Translations under genes and position numbers: made by a program | The notes under the pieces: generated by a model | What the model was told of the DNA's origin: nothing | The model's database searches: none | What the model saw: the letters and a program-made list of their open reading frames with translations, nothing else | IMG/VR virus record: IMGVR_UViG_3300035212_000593 | Span: 1-40,701 of that record | From: a virus | Strand: one strand, 5' to 3' | DNA: 40,701 nt | Shown here: positions 25,770-36,061 of the stretch, one piece after another | Position numbering within the stretch: the first letter of the stretch is position 1 | Layout: every line of letters begins with the position of its first letter

Positions 25770-28700
25770 ATGATATCTGATCTGAATAAAGTTCTCGACG
25801 AAGCATCACAACCGCTTCGTCCTTCGAACGTGTATTTTTCGTCAGCCACAACTCCAACTACTCAATATAGTGGAGAGAAACCAGATTTAAATGAACAACG
25901 TATTTACAATGAAAGGGTTCAACTCGGTCTTTTAAGCCCTACCTTTCTTAATGGTAAATGGAATATAGCTGAAACTAACCTTACACGCGAGGAAATTGGT
26001 GATCAAGCTTTAGCTTATACAATCGGTAACGGTAGTAGGGGTTGGGGTGAAGCTAGTATTCAAAACGCGAAGAAAATAGCTGATCAATATTATAATAAGG
26101 GTGACGCAATGTTTACCCACGGTGGGAGAGAGACATCTCACTGGGAACAGTTTGTTGAGGGTTTCAATTTTTTTAATGTGTTCGGAGAAAACCAATCTCT
26201 TCAAACTGCTGAGGAAATTAAAAAGAAAATACAAACTGTAGATCCTCTATGGACAACCGATAAAAAGATAGATGAGTTAACAGAGTGGAAAAAAATTAAT
26301 CCAGACGTTGATAAATTTCTTTCCTCTGCTGGGATTGACGTACAGGATTATGCCCTCAATACTAGAAACCAAGAAGCTTTCCTCTTTAACATGAATGAAG
26401 CTGTTCAAAACGCTAGAATGAATATTGGTATGGGGTTATTTGAAAGAGATAATAATACTCTTGAGAAACTTGGTAATAGTTTAGCTGAGGGAATTAAAGA
26501 CCCACTAATGCTTCGCGATGTTGTCCTAACTACCGCCGCAACAGCTGGTCTTGGTCTTATTGCGGGTGTTGCTGGTTTATCAGCAAGAGCATTATCTGGT
26601 GGTATTGTAGCCGGGGTGAATGCATCTAGATCTATAAGGGGTTTAGAACTTGCTCGAAAAGCTGCAAACGCTGCTGCCCTCGCTACTGGACCAATGACTG
26701 GATTAGTTGAAGGTCCAGCCTATGCCGCTATTCGTTCTATTATACCAGCTACTGGTCGATCTGTTACTTCTACACTAGCAGCTAGGGGTTTGGCTCTTGG
26801 TTTAGAGGGTGGAGTTGCTGGAGCTGTCTCATCACTAGCTGATCAAAGATCAGAACATGAGTGGAGATCTTTAGTTTTTCAGGGTGTTGATCCTGTTCTA
26901 AAGTATAATCTGGGTGAAACAGCCCTAGCTGCATTAACTGGATCGCTAGGTTCAGTTGGGCTAGCTACAGCCTTCCGTTTTGGTTTGGGTTCAATTGGCG
27001 ATTATAAGTATTACAAGACCGGAGATTGGGATAGCTTACGTAGACAAGTTACTAATTCTATGGATACGTGGGCAACCACCCGAGATGGTGACATTGTTTG
27101 GGGCAATACCCTAAGCGATGGTCGTGGTATGTTCTTTGGTAATGTTATTGATAACTTTATGAAGAATTACGATGGTAGGGATTTTACCAACGTAATGTTA
27201 AATGGGTCTAGACTCTTTGGTAAGTTTAATCCACGTATTGCTGGAAAAATGAAACTAGATGTAACTAAGGTCTTACCAGTTATTGAAGAGTTTGAAAAAG
27301 CAACAGGAATTGCAGGAGAAGCAGCAATGCTTCGGGTAGATGGAGTTGCTCCTGAAACCAGAAGAGTGTTTGATCTTATCCTCAATGAAAAAAACTTAGA
27401 CGACGCTAACCTTTCTCTTGCTGATGTCAGAAACGTTTTAACAGACTACAACCTTACTCGTTCTAAGGAACTAGTGGGACCAAGACCAACCACAGCAGTG
27501 GAAGGTGTACTTGCTACCATTTCAACCGCGACTAAACAGGTTGATATTGCAAATCAAATTCATCGTCTTATTGGAGCAAAGAGTTTAGATCGCAAGTTAG
27601 AAACAATTGGTATACAATCATCAGATGTAATTAACAACGCGGAAGCAACACTAGGTCGTTCTATAAACTTATCGGATGATGTTGACTTTGGTAACTTTGT
27701 TGTAGCGGCTAAATATGCTGCTGCCTCAGTTGACGAAGCTCAGGTTGTCGGAACACTAAAGAGAATTCTTAGTGGAGATTTTGGCGGTGGTCGTACCATT
27801 CCACGAGAAGTAGTTCAATCTATTTTTGCTAATGCGTTTGGTACTAAGCCCTTAATCATTACAGCTTCTGGTTCTAATAAGAACTTTGCTGTATCGGTAG
27901 ATCCAACTATTGGAGAAGTCTTTAGTACTAAACGTACTTTAAAGGTTGGACCTAATGGTAAGTTAGAGATTGAATTAAGAGCTGATGATCCAACCTTAAA
28001 GTTCTTTACTACAGATAGTATAAGACTAGACACAGAAACATTTAAAACTAAACTAGCTGATTTAAACGATAAGTTAAATACAGTTTGGAATACCAGCGTA
28101 AAGAAAAAGATTAAAGATACAATTGATACCGTTAAGGATATTAAATCAAAAGAAACACTTACTGATTCATTTGCAAGTGGTAAGAGTGTAACAGTTGATA
28201 ACATTAAAAAGATCTTTAAACTAACAACGACTGAGGCTACAACCGCAAAAATTATTATGGATTCCTTGGGGTATAGTGGCGATTCGAGCATACTTCGTAT
28301 TGCTAAGTTAGCAGCAGATGATCGAAATGCTGAGATTGTATTCGAAGGAACAACAGCTCTGATAAGAGCTACAACATCATCTGATTTAGGTACTGTAACA
28401 CATGAGATGTCTCACTACTTACAGGTTATGGTTCTTGATAATTTAGATTCCGAAGCTAGACAAGCCATAGGTATTACAGATGATATGTGGGTTAAATTTA
28501 AAGATTGGGTTGGGTTCACTGGCGATGAGTGGTCTGAGAAGGCCGCAGAAAAGTTTGCAAATGGTATGTCTCAATATGTTAGACGTATTATGGCTGGTGA
28601 TGGTCGCGCCCCAGCAACCCAAATTCAAAGGTTGTTTCATCGTATTGGTGATCACCTTGGTGATCTAGGAGAACGATTTAAATCACAAGATGGTCTTGAA

Positions 28701-31700
28701 GCTGGTCTTATTATTTCGGCAGAAGCTGAAAGTGTGTTTGAAGCTTTATTAAATAGATCTAATGATAAGATTGGCGAGTTGTTTGATAGTGCCTATCAGG
28801 GTCTCTTTCAACGATTATCTAAAGAGAAAAGACAGGCTATTGGTAAAGATATTTTAGGTCAAGCCGCTTTTAGTGATTATCTTGCAAAGAGAGAACTCAA
28901 ACATGAAGCATCTACAAAGGTTATTGATCCGCTTGCTAAAGCGTCGTCTATTAAGTCAGAATCAACCACAGCCATAATTAATAGTATTTATGATAACCTT
29001 AAGAAATCTGTTACACGAAAAGCAGTTAAAGAAGCTATTACACTTGCTGGTTATACAAAAGAAGAATACATTAAAGATGTAACAACTCTTTTAAATAACA
29101 CTATTGGACAAAAGAATATAACGGCAACTAAACCAGCTCGTCTTGATTCAGCATCAAAACTAGGTGATGATGAATTAGTTGATCTATATTTTGATTTATT
29201 TTTAGCTGGTTCAACTGACGAATCCTTAAACTATATCAGCGTTATTATTGACACAGAACCTACGCTTATAGTAAAAAGTCGTGGTACTAAAACTGAAGAA
29301 GATTTATTAAAAGAAACAGGATCAACTCCTACAGAACTAGGTGGTAAGATTCCTTCAGATCCAGCATGGATTCTAACCTCGCGTAATGAAAAGAAAAAAA
29401 CTTATAGCAAAGACGCATTACTAACGGAAATAAATAAAAGAAAAGATACTGGTATAACTAAACTAGACAAAAGTTTAACAGTCTCTAGTGAACTTACAGC
29501 AGCTCTTGATGAGCTATTTAAGGAAACGGGATTCGTTGACTCGGTTGGTATTCCAGTTAGTCTTACACCAACAGAAAAAATTGTAGTTGAACGAACAGCC
29601 GCAGCTGTGGAAGCATCGCGACACGCTAGCGATCATATGGCAGCTGTTACTACCGCACTTAGCGAAGATAGGCTATTAGATGCAGCTTTGGCTGAACGTG
29701 CCGAAGTAATTCTTCCAACCGTAATTAATGTGGAAGCAATCCCAACAGATTTAACAGCTAGTCTAACTGCTCTCGGAACGGTGGGAGACACAGCTAAAGA
29801 AGAAGCAACTAGATTAAAGTCATCAATTTCTGTAGCTGAGGTTAAAGAAGTTAAGAATATCGTAGCAGCTGTTGTAGCTAAAACAACAAAATCAAAACAG
29901 TTATTAGACACATACTTAGAAGTTACCGAGAATCAGATTGCTAAGGATTATCTTAAAGCAGAGCTTCGATCACAGATTACAACACTTACAATTGAAGGCA
30001 TTGCTGGTTTAGATTCTAATCAATTTAAACGGTTTATCGAACTAGAGGCAATTATTTCTGCTCTTCCATCAGACACAAGAGAAACACTTGCTATAGAACA
30101 AGCACTTGATCGTGTGCAACAAGACTCCTCTAATGATGCCATGAACCAAGCTATTAGTGTAACTAAGTGGACTAAGCAAGATATTAGTTTATATGTTACA
30201 GGTAGGTTTCATAGAACAAACGGTTCATTAGTATCAGAATTTATAGATGCTAAGAAATATGTAGAGACTAATATTGTAGCGTATAAGAAACTAATAAAAG
30301 AAATTATTGATTTAGAATCAACCTATAACGCAGCAGTAACGAAACTTAAGGAAGCTGGTGATATTCTTTCGGTGATCGAAAAGAATAAACTTACGGAAAT
30401 TACTAAATCATTTATTAGTAAGAAGGCACAAATAGGTAAGTTTGAAGCTGCAACGAAAAGACTTAAGCTAGGCGTACTTCGTTCATCTATTACTGATGTA
30501 ACAGAAGCCGATCTTATGTTAAAGTCCTCTATTGTTACGTTAAAGACAGAGTGGCTACAGGTGGATAAGGTTGGATCTAAACTAGCAAACCTTATTATGG
30601 GTAAGTTAGATAATGCTGATTTCCAAGATATTCTAATAACACTAGATAAGAATATAAATAAATTAGTTGATAAGGTTGTGTTTGATGGAGAACCAACCAC
30701 AAAACTTTCTCTAGCTGAGTTTAATATAATGACTCCACTAGATAAAGCGGAAGCATGGTCTCGTGGTAATATTAAATCAAACGCTGCTTCTGCCTTTGTT
30801 AAAACAGTAATCAATAATTTAGAACTCAATGCTAAGAGACGTTTAGAGGGAACTAAAAAGGGTGTTCTTACTGGCGATGTAGAGCTTGGTGAAAAACGAG
30901 CGGTTAGTTTAATTGAATCATCTAAGGCTGTTACTAAGACAGAAACAAAAGCAGATAGAGAAGATTTTTACTATAAGCTTGAAGAAGAAGTAACATCATT
31001 ACGATATGTAGCTTCTCTGTTTTATCAACATCTTGTAGAGACGGATCAAGAAGAATTATCGAAAGTCTTTATGGCGCGTAAACAAGCCATGACATCTAGG
31101 GGTGAGGTTCTAGCTTCAACTGCTCGTGTTCTAGAAAACTTCGGTATTACTATGACAACGAGTACAGTAAAGAATCGTATATCTAAACTGTCAGATGCAT
31201 TCGAAGATTTCGTTTCTACTCTTCCAGAAGTAGAAGCTACTTCTCTTAAGGCGAAGTTTAGATTCGAAAAAAAGAAAAAGACACTTGCTCAACGTCTAAC
31301 AAAAGAAATGACTGATGATGAACTAGATGAATTGGATTCTCTATTTGCTTCAATTCAACCCGGAGAATCATTAGTAGCTCCTGAGTTCTTACGTACACTT
31401 ATAGAAGAATCAACCTCTAGTCTATATCGTAATATTGCAGATGGTTCAGTCTCAAGTGCCGGGGAAGCCCTACAACAGTTGGCTGAAAGTACTACATCTA
31501 AGTATGCTACACTTGCACAACAATTATTAGAATCACGCGGTGATGTATTAAATAACATTGGTTTACATCTAGCTCTATATGCTAAGGATGATTTAACTGA
31601 TGGTGAATTTGTTGGTAACAACATATTTTTAAACGCACGATTTGGTAAGATTAATGTTGTTGTGTTGTTACATGAAATTATTCATGCTATCACAAGTAGA

Positions 31701-34700
31701 GATCTTGATCGCTATGGGTTTGATGATGCAGCTGGTTCTGTTGCGTACTTAGCTACTTTAAATAAATCAATTGAAAGTGGTGTTGGTCCAAACGGAACTA
31801 AGTTAAGTAAGGGTGCTCGTTCTATTATTCAGTCTTATCTTCAAACTATAGACTGGATTGAAACGACACCCAGAGCAATGGATTTACTTGGTATTGATTT
31901 CAAGGAAAAACTAATTGGTCAAACTGTATCTCAACCTGAAACATCAGCTCATTATGCTATATCAAATATACATGAGTTTGTTGCTGTTGCTCTTACTGAT
32001 GTATCTGTATTAGGATTCTTTGGTGCTGTTCCTGGTTTAACAGGCAGACAATCAAAACCAATTACTGGTATGATTAGGGGAATTGCTGAAAGTATCTGGC
32101 CTACGCTTCCAGAAAATAAACTTATTCAGCGGATTGATTATTTACGAAAGCAAGTAACAGCTGGTTTAGTAACTGGAGCATTAACAACTAAGATAGATAT
32201 ACCAGATCCTGTTGATATTCTTCTTCCGCCGCTTATGCCGGGTACAACCCCGTTTAGGGTTTTTGGTGAAGAAGTATTTAAAACTCAAGGTCTAGATGTA
32301 GCAGATCTACTTAGATCAAATCTAAAGTCAGCCAAGGGTAGAGTATATGCTCAACTTCGAGCTGTAAATCTTCAGGAACAGTTATCCGAATCAGCTAGAG
32401 CTTCAGGTGCAGATGCAACTAAGTTTGAAACTAAGCTTTCTGAATTAATTGATTCAGCTGAAGTACGGAGACGTAATCTCTTAGCAGCTGGACTCCATGA
32501 AGAAATGGAGCCAGAGGATCTTGAAATTATTCAAAGTATGATAAATGGAACAAAAGCGTTTACTCAACGTAGTGCTGATCACCTTACTCGTAGAGTTGGT
32601 GGAAGACCACCATCCGTCAACATAACTTCCAAGTTTGTTGGTAAGTCTTATAGAGATCTTACAGACGATGAACGTAGATCTTTTGTATCTGATGTTCTTC
32701 TTCCTACAGTAGAAAATAAGATGGGTAAGCGTAATCGTAGTGCTGGTATATATTCTATGATAACAGACTCTACAGTCGGTAAGTCTGTAAACTCTCTTAT
32801 TGGTGGCGGTGCTGCCTATGGCGATACAGCAGATGCTGACTCTTTATTACTACAATTCTTTTCCAAGATTTATGATCCTCTAATGGACTTACGTGATGGT
32901 GAGTTATCCGGTGTGTTTGAATTATTCTCTGTTGACCTTGTTAATGCTGAAACCAATAACATGTATAGTAGGGCTGGTCTATTAAACATACAGCGTAAGA
33001 TTACAACACAGGTCTCAAATACAGCAGAGTTAGAACAACTCTACGAAAAGGCTTGGATGTATCTTAGTAAGCTTTCTGAATTACCGAATGGATTACCACA
33101 TAGAGAACTTATTGTAGAACTAATTAAGGGTGTTCATAAGTATAATGAAGTTATTGGAGAAACCCTAAATAAATATGGTTTCTTAGCTGATCCTATGAAT
33201 CCAACGGAATATGGTACAATACATAAAGTTAATATGCTTGCGTTTGAGGAGCAGAAGCAATTTGTTGATGCTCTTGTAAAACATGCTTTAATTAAAGAAC
33301 GAGATAGTAAAGAACTATCTATTGTAACTATGGATGCATTAGGTTGGATTAAACTTGTTAGAGATCCTGATAGTGATACCATTGTCTCTGTAACGGTTAC
33401 TGATGAATCTCCTTTAGTTGATTTTGTTGGTACTTATGATTACTCAAAATTTAAACAACTAGCACTTAAGAAAAACCTAAAGCCAGAGTTATTATCGGTT
33501 TATGAAAACGGTTTAATCTCTTCACGTGATTACAAGAACTGGGATATCTATAAGTCACGCGGAGATAGTTATACAGCTATCCAGCACACAATGACTGTAG
33601 CTAAGAATAACTATCTTAATATCGAAGCAGCTGAATCACGTGGTGGTAAGCCACGTACTGAAAGTATTGGTGCTGGTCGTGAAATGGATATCTCTAGAAT
33701 TCTATCTCATTCTGAGATTACCAACAATCCAGAATTAGCAAAATACTTTGATAAGGATATCTTCGGACTTATTAACCAACAGTTACGAACAAATGTAACA
33801 GAAGCTGTAATGACAAAATATATTACAGAAACGTTTGGTCTTAAAATGTCTTGGTTAGATCTTATTGAGGTTTCCAAAAAGCATGGAGAAGCTAGTCGCG
33901 GTCAACTTACAAAGAGTGAGCAAGACTCACTTAATCGTGGGTATGATCGAATTAAAACAATCTGGGAAGCTAATACGGGTAAGATGCTAAGTAGTAGAGA
34001 TGGTCTGGATCGTCATTATAGATCCTTATTAGAGAATGGTTCAAGACCTTTAGTATTAGCAGCAAGCGGTTTACGTGCTGCCTTAACATCTACAGGTGAA
34101 ACCGTAAGAGCTATTCTACAAAGTAACCATAACCGTGGAATGCTCCGACAAGTATTACCTAACTTTATTCAAACACTAAAGTTATTTAGTCGCGATAAGA
34201 GACAGACAATCCAACAGGTAGCTTCAGCCACTCACTGGATTAGAGGGCTATCATCTGACCACCTATTACTACGTGCAGAAATGAATCCAAACAATCCCTT
34301 TGGTGGGACTATTATGGGTGCTAGACGTGGTGGCTGGTTCAAGGACTTGGCTGCAGCTTGGGCTGGTGTTAAGGAACGAAACAAGTTAGAGGACTCTATT
34401 GTTGGTAAAGCAGCTAATTATTTATCTGTACCAGCAAGTAAGTTAGGTTCTCCACTAGCTTTCGTAAACGATATTACTACAACGCTTCATGTTCAGAACT
34501 TACAATACAACCTAACTCAAAATTCTAAGAAGTTTTTAGCTTTAGCTAATCTCTTAAAGGATGGTGGTACAGATTCATTATCTGGTTTTAGTGAGTTAGC
34601 TACTAAGGTTGGATTATCTCCTAAGGAAGCTATTGACTTATCTTCTATGGGTCTTCTAGATCCCAAGAGAATTGAAGTAATGATTGAAGCTGCTAAGGAC

Positions 34701-35285
34701 CAACGTAACTATCGTGAAGGTATGTTAGATGTCCAAAGTCTATTTATCTGGGCAGGCGAAGACCCCACTAAGATTGACACAATCAATCGTATGGGATCAC
34801 TTATTAATGCCACAGTTAGACATACCAATACCGACCCCACACTACTTGATTTAAGAATTAATCAATCTGCATACGCCCGATCTATGGGTGTATTCATGCA
34901 ATTCTTATTAAGTCACTCCACTCAAGAAATAGGTAGACGTAGACGTTATACAACTACCGCCTACTCTAAACACCTTGCTGGTCTTGTTATGATGGAAGCT
35001 ATTGCCTACAGTCTAGCAAGAACTAAAGACGAGGATGAAGATACCTGGGTCTGGCAAGACCTTAATGAGAAACCATTTGAAACCGTAGTTAACTTTGGTA
35101 CCTCTCTTCCACTACTAGGAAGTTATCAGTTCTTATCCTCTTTGTTAAGAGCTGGTATCCTTCAGACCCACTCTACCATTACAGGGGACAAGTCTGATAA
35201 TACATATAGAGTACCAGATCTATTCTCCGGTCCATCTGAGAATATTCCACGTAAGGCTGTAGATATGATTAAAGATCTACTGTAA
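25770..35285 (+). CDS. Giant 3171-aa internal virion/ejection protein with two metallopeptidase sites
   Basis: This is the largest gene in the window and sits where a gp16-type ejection protein is expected, last in the internal virion block. Near residues 245-300 there is a hydrophobic Ala/Gly-rich stretch (TAGLGLIAGVAGLSARALSG). A first zinc-peptidase motif, HEMSH, lies at 878-882 with a candidate third ligand Glu927 (AAEKFANGM). A second, HEIIH, lies at 1968-1972 with candidate Glu2069 (NIHEFVAVAL). Long helical linkers separate them. T7 gp16 is 1318 aa and carries a transglycosylase; I see no such motif here. The layout recalls the large polyvalent proteins of phages, which are delivered with the DNA and combine several enzymatic domains. 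Functions as protease and as channel component are inferred. ATG 25770 has TAAGGAT upstream. Confidence 0.8.
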   Translation: MISDLNKVLDEASQPLRPSNVYFSSATTPTTQYSGEKPDLNEQRIYNERVQLGLLSPTFLNGKWNIAETNLTREEIGDQALAYTIGNGSRGWGEASIQNAKKIADQYYNKGDAMFTHGGRETSHWEQFVEGFNFFNVFGENQSLQTAEEIKKKIQTVDPLWTTDKKIDELTEWKKINPDVDKFLSSAGIDVQDYALNTRNQEAFLFNMNEAVQNARMNIGMGLFERDNNTLEKLGNSLAEGIKDPLMLRDVVLTTAATAGLGLIAGVAGLSARALSGGIVAGVNASRSIRGLELARKAANAAALATGPMTGLVEGPAYAAIRSIIPATGRSVTSTLAARGLALGLEGGVAGAVSSLADQRSEHEWRSLVFQGVDPVLKYNLGETALAALTGSLGSVGLATAFRFGLGSIGDYKYYKTGDWDSLRRQVTNSMDTWATTRDGDIVWGNTLSDGRGMFFGNVIDNFMKNYDGRDFTNVMLNGSRLFGKFNPRIAGKMKLDVTKVLPVIEEFEKATGIAGEAAMLRVDGVAPETRRVFDLILNEKNLDDANLSLADVRNVLTDYNLTRSKELVGPRPTTAVEGVLATISTATKQVDIANQIHRLIGAKSLDRKLETIGIQSSDVINNAEATLGRSINLSDDVDFGNFVVAAKYAAASVDEAQVVGTLKRILSGDFGGGRTIPREVVQSIFANAFGTKPLIITASGSNKNFAVSVDPTIGEVFSTKRTLKVGPNGKLEIELRADDPTLKFFTTDSIRLDTETFKTKLADLNDKLNTVWNTSVKKKIKDTIDTVKDIKSKETLTDSFASGKSVTVDNIKKIFKLTTTEATTAKIIMDSLGYSGDSSILRIAKLAADDRNAEIVFEGTTALIRATTSSDLGTVTHEMSHYLQVMVLDNLDSEARQAIGITDDMWVKFKDWVGFTGDEWSEKAAEKFANGMSQYVRRIMAGDGRAPATQIQRLFHRIGDHLGDLGERFKSQDGLEAGLIISAEAESVFEALLNRSNDKIGELFDSAYQGLFQRLSKEKRQAIGKDILGQAAFSDYLAKRELKHEASTKVIDPLAKASSIKSESTTAIINSIYDNLKKSVTRKAVKEAITLAGYTKEEYIKDVTTLLNNTIGQKNITATKPARLDSASKLGDDELVDLYFDLFLAGSTDESLNYISVIIDTEPTLIVKSRGTKTEEDLLKETGSTPTELGGKIPSDPAWILTSRNEKKKTYSKDALLTEINKRKDTGITKLDKSLTVSSELTAALDELFKETGFVDSVGIPVSLTPTEKIVVERTAAAVEASRHASDHMAAVTTALSEDRLLDAALAERAEVILPTVINVEAIPTDLTASLTALGTVGDTAKEEATRLKSSISVAEVKEVKNIVAAVVAKTTKSKQLLDTYLEVTENQIAKDYLKAELRSQITTLTIEGIAGLDSNQFKRFIELEAIISALPSDTRETLAIEQALDRVQQDSSNDAMNQAISVTKWTKQDISLYVTGRFHRTNGSLVSEFIDAKKYVETNIVAYKKLIKEIIDLESTYNAAVTKLKEAGDILSVIEKNKLTEITKSFISKKAQIGKFEAATKRLKLGVLRSSITDVTEADLMLKSSIVTLKTEWLQVDKVGSKLANLIMGKLDNADFQDILITLDKNINKLVDKVVFDGEPTTKLSLAEFNIMTPLDKAEAWSRGNIKSNAASAFVKTVINNLELNAKRRLEGTKKGVLTGDVELGEKRAVSLIESSKAVTKTETKADREDFYYKLEEEVTSLRYVASLFYQHLVETDQEELSKVFMARKQAMTSRGEVLASTARVLENFGITMTTSTVKNRISKLSDAFEDFVSTLPEVEATSLKAKFRFEKKKKTLAQRLTKEMTDDELDELDSLFASIQPGESLVAPEFLRTLIEESTSSLYRNIADGSVSSAGEALQQLAESTTSKYATLAQQLLESRGDVLNNIGLHLALYAKDDLTDGEFVGNNIFLNARFGKINVVVLLHEIIHAITSRDLDRYGFDDAAGSVAYLATLNKSIESGVGPNGTKLSKGARSIIQSYLQTIDWIETTPRAMDLLGIDFKEKLIGQTVSQPETSAHYAISNIHEFVAVALTDVSVLGFFGAVPGLTGRQSKPITGMIRGIAESIWPTLPENKLIQRIDYLRKQVTAGLVTGALTTKIDIPDPVDILLPPLMPGTTPFRVFGEEVFKTQGLDVADLLRSNLKSAKGRVYAQLRAVNLQEQLSESARASGADATKFETKLSELIDSAEVRRRNLLAAGLHEEMEPEDLEIIQSMINGTKAFTQRSADHLTRRVGGRPPSVNITSKFVGKSYRDLTDDERRSFVSDVLLPTVENKMGKRNRSAGIYSMITDSTVGKSVNSLIGGGAAYGDTADADSLLLQFFSKIYDPLMDLRDGELSGVFELFSVDLVNAETNNMYSRAGLLNIQRKITTQVSNTAELEQLYEKAWMYLSKLSELPNGLPHRELIVELIKGVHKYNEVIGETLNKYGFLADPMNPTEYGTIHKVNMLAFEEQKQFVDALVKHALIKERDSKELSIVTMDALGWIKLVRDPDSDTIVSVTVTDESPLVDFVGTYDYSKFKQLALKKNLKPELLSVYENGLISSRDYKNWDIYKSRGDSYTAIQHTMTVAKNNYLNIEAAESRGGKPRTESIGAGREMDISRILSHSEITNNPELAKYFDKDIFGLINQQLRTNVTEAVMTKYITETFGLKMSWLDLIEVSKKHGEASRGQLTKSEQDSLNRGYDRIKTIWEANTGKMLSSRDGLDRHYRSLLENGSRPLVLAASGLRAALTSTGETVRAILQSNHNRGMLRQVLPNFIQTLKLFSRDKRQTIQQVASATHWIRGLSSDHLLLRAEMNPNNPFGGTIMGARRGGWFKDLAAAWAGVKERNKLEDSIVGKAANYLSVPASKLGSPLAFVNDITTTLHVQNLQYNLTQNSKKFLALANLLKDGGTDSLSGFSELATKVGLSPKEAIDLSSMGLLDPKRIEVMIEAAKDQRNYREGMLDVQSLFIWAGEDPTKIDTINRMGSLINATVRHTNTDPTLLDLRINQSAYARSMGVFMQFLLSHSTQEIGRRRRYTTTAYSKHLAGLVMMEAIAYSLARTKDEDEDTWVWQDLNEKPFETVVNFGTSLPLLGSYQFLSSLLRAGILQTHSTITGDKSDNTYRVPDLFSGPSENIPRKAVDMIKDLL

Positions 35286-35297
35286 TCAGTCTAGGTT

Positions 35298-35367
35298 GCC
35301 ATTAGGGACGTTCTAAGGATTCATACCACCCTGTATGGGGGTAAACCTTAGAACGTCTCTAATAGGC
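35298..35367. repeat. Long inverted repeat after the giant ejection gene
   Basis: The arms 35298-35318 and 35346-35367 pair over about 21 bp, with one wobble and a single bulged T. A smaller CATAC/GTATG hairpin lies inside the loop (35322-35336). No T tract follows. It lies 13 bases beyond the stop codon. A transcript-end, RNase III or packaging structure would fit. Confidence 0.8.
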
Positions 35368-35400
35368 TTATAGGGGGTTTAATGATGTGGTGTATTAACC

Positions 35401-35460
35401 ATACGAGCAGTCCCTGAGTTGGTGCTAGGAACAGCCTAGTACTGAGTGGAATCAGTATAA
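35401..35460 (+). repeat. Duplicated structured element, copy 1
   Basis: The first 17 bases ATACGAGCAGTCCCTGA are identical to 39918-39934. After six variable bases GCTAGGAA recurs in the same register, then TGGAATC and TATAA with six extra bases between blocks. In this copy the variable parts form hairpins CTAGG-AACAG-CCTAG (35425-35439) and TACTGA-GTGGAA-TCAGTA (35440-35457). It lies in the junction region upstream of the early genes. Confidence 0.85.
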
Positions 35461-35471
35461 ATAAAAGAGCG

Positions 35472-35493
35472 GTCTCTCTTCATAGGGAGAGAC
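35472..35493. repeat. Inverted repeat
   Basis: GTCTCTC (35472-35478) pairs perfectly with GAGAGAC (35487-35493) across an 8-base loop. It follows copy 1 of the duplicated element by 11 bases and has no T tract. Confidence 0.65.
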
Positions 35494-35593
35494 TAGGAAA
35501 GGTAGTAAGGGGATACTCTAGGGATAACGTAAGGATAGAACAATACATAAACAATACTATAGGGGTCTATGTACTCCACACTATACATTTCAC

Positions 35594-35640
35594 TGTAAGG
35601 AATAACACGGCTAGGGACTAGCTCCTAACAATTCCTTACA
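35594..35640. repeat. Inverted repeat with nested hairpin
   Basis: TGTAAGGAAT (35594-35603) and ATTCCTTACA (35631-35640) form a perfect 10-bp stem. A nested GCTAG-GGA-CTAGC hairpin lies inside. Confidence 0.75.
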
Positions 35641-35688
35641 CCGCCTCAGGTACATTCCCCCGTCTGTGCCTTGAGTCTATCTATCCCT

Positions 35689-35708
35689 CCTTTCCCTAAC
35701 GGGGAAGG
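35689..35708. repeat. Compact 8-bp hairpin
   Basis: CCTTTCCC and GGGGAAGG pair (one T-G wobble) around a TAAC loop. It has no T tract and lies at the left edge of the C-rich part of the junction. Confidence 0.6.
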
Positions 35709-35982
35709 CGGGGTTTCATAAGTTTAACCTGTAAAAACCTTTTAGGTATCGAAAATTTCAAAGCGGGTACCCCCTAACCCCCGCGTTATTTCTTACCCCC
35801 CCTACCCCCCCTCGCAAGAAAACGAAAGAGACCCACCCGGACCACTCTCCCCCCACCCGGCACGCTGCGGTTTCAACCGATGGCTACCTGTCTGCCCCTA
35901 TTCCGGACAGTCAAATGTCTGAAACGACCCGGAACAACGACCCACGGAACCGTGGTGAGTACGGCAAGTAACCGACCTACCT

Positions 35983-36061
35983 AGATTCTTTGAAACAAAT
36001 GCATGGAAATAAGTAAGGGCGAAAGTCACAATGCTCTAAAGGTACTTGTTTCAAAGAATCT
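35983..36061. repeat. 16-bp perfect inverted repeat spanning a 47-base loop
   Basis: AGATTCTTTGAAACAA (35983-35998) is the exact reverse complement of 36046-36061. Inside, GCAT (36001) and ATGC (36031) can extend the fold. The stem is long and AT-balanced, and no frame crosses it, so a structured RNA or DNA cruciform is possible. Confidence 0.8.

Noticed and set aside
27815-28291. Antisense ORFs of up to about 168 codons opposite the giant ejection gene (also 30323-30829)
   Set aside because: They are shadow frames produced by codon bias in a 9.5-kb gene. The composition is hydrophobic and typical of reverse-complement reading, and no start signals are seen.
35401-35460. Self-cleaving ribozyme (hammerhead-like) in the duplicated element
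   Set aside because: The conserved CTGANGA and GAAA cores are not present in the right arrangement in either copy.
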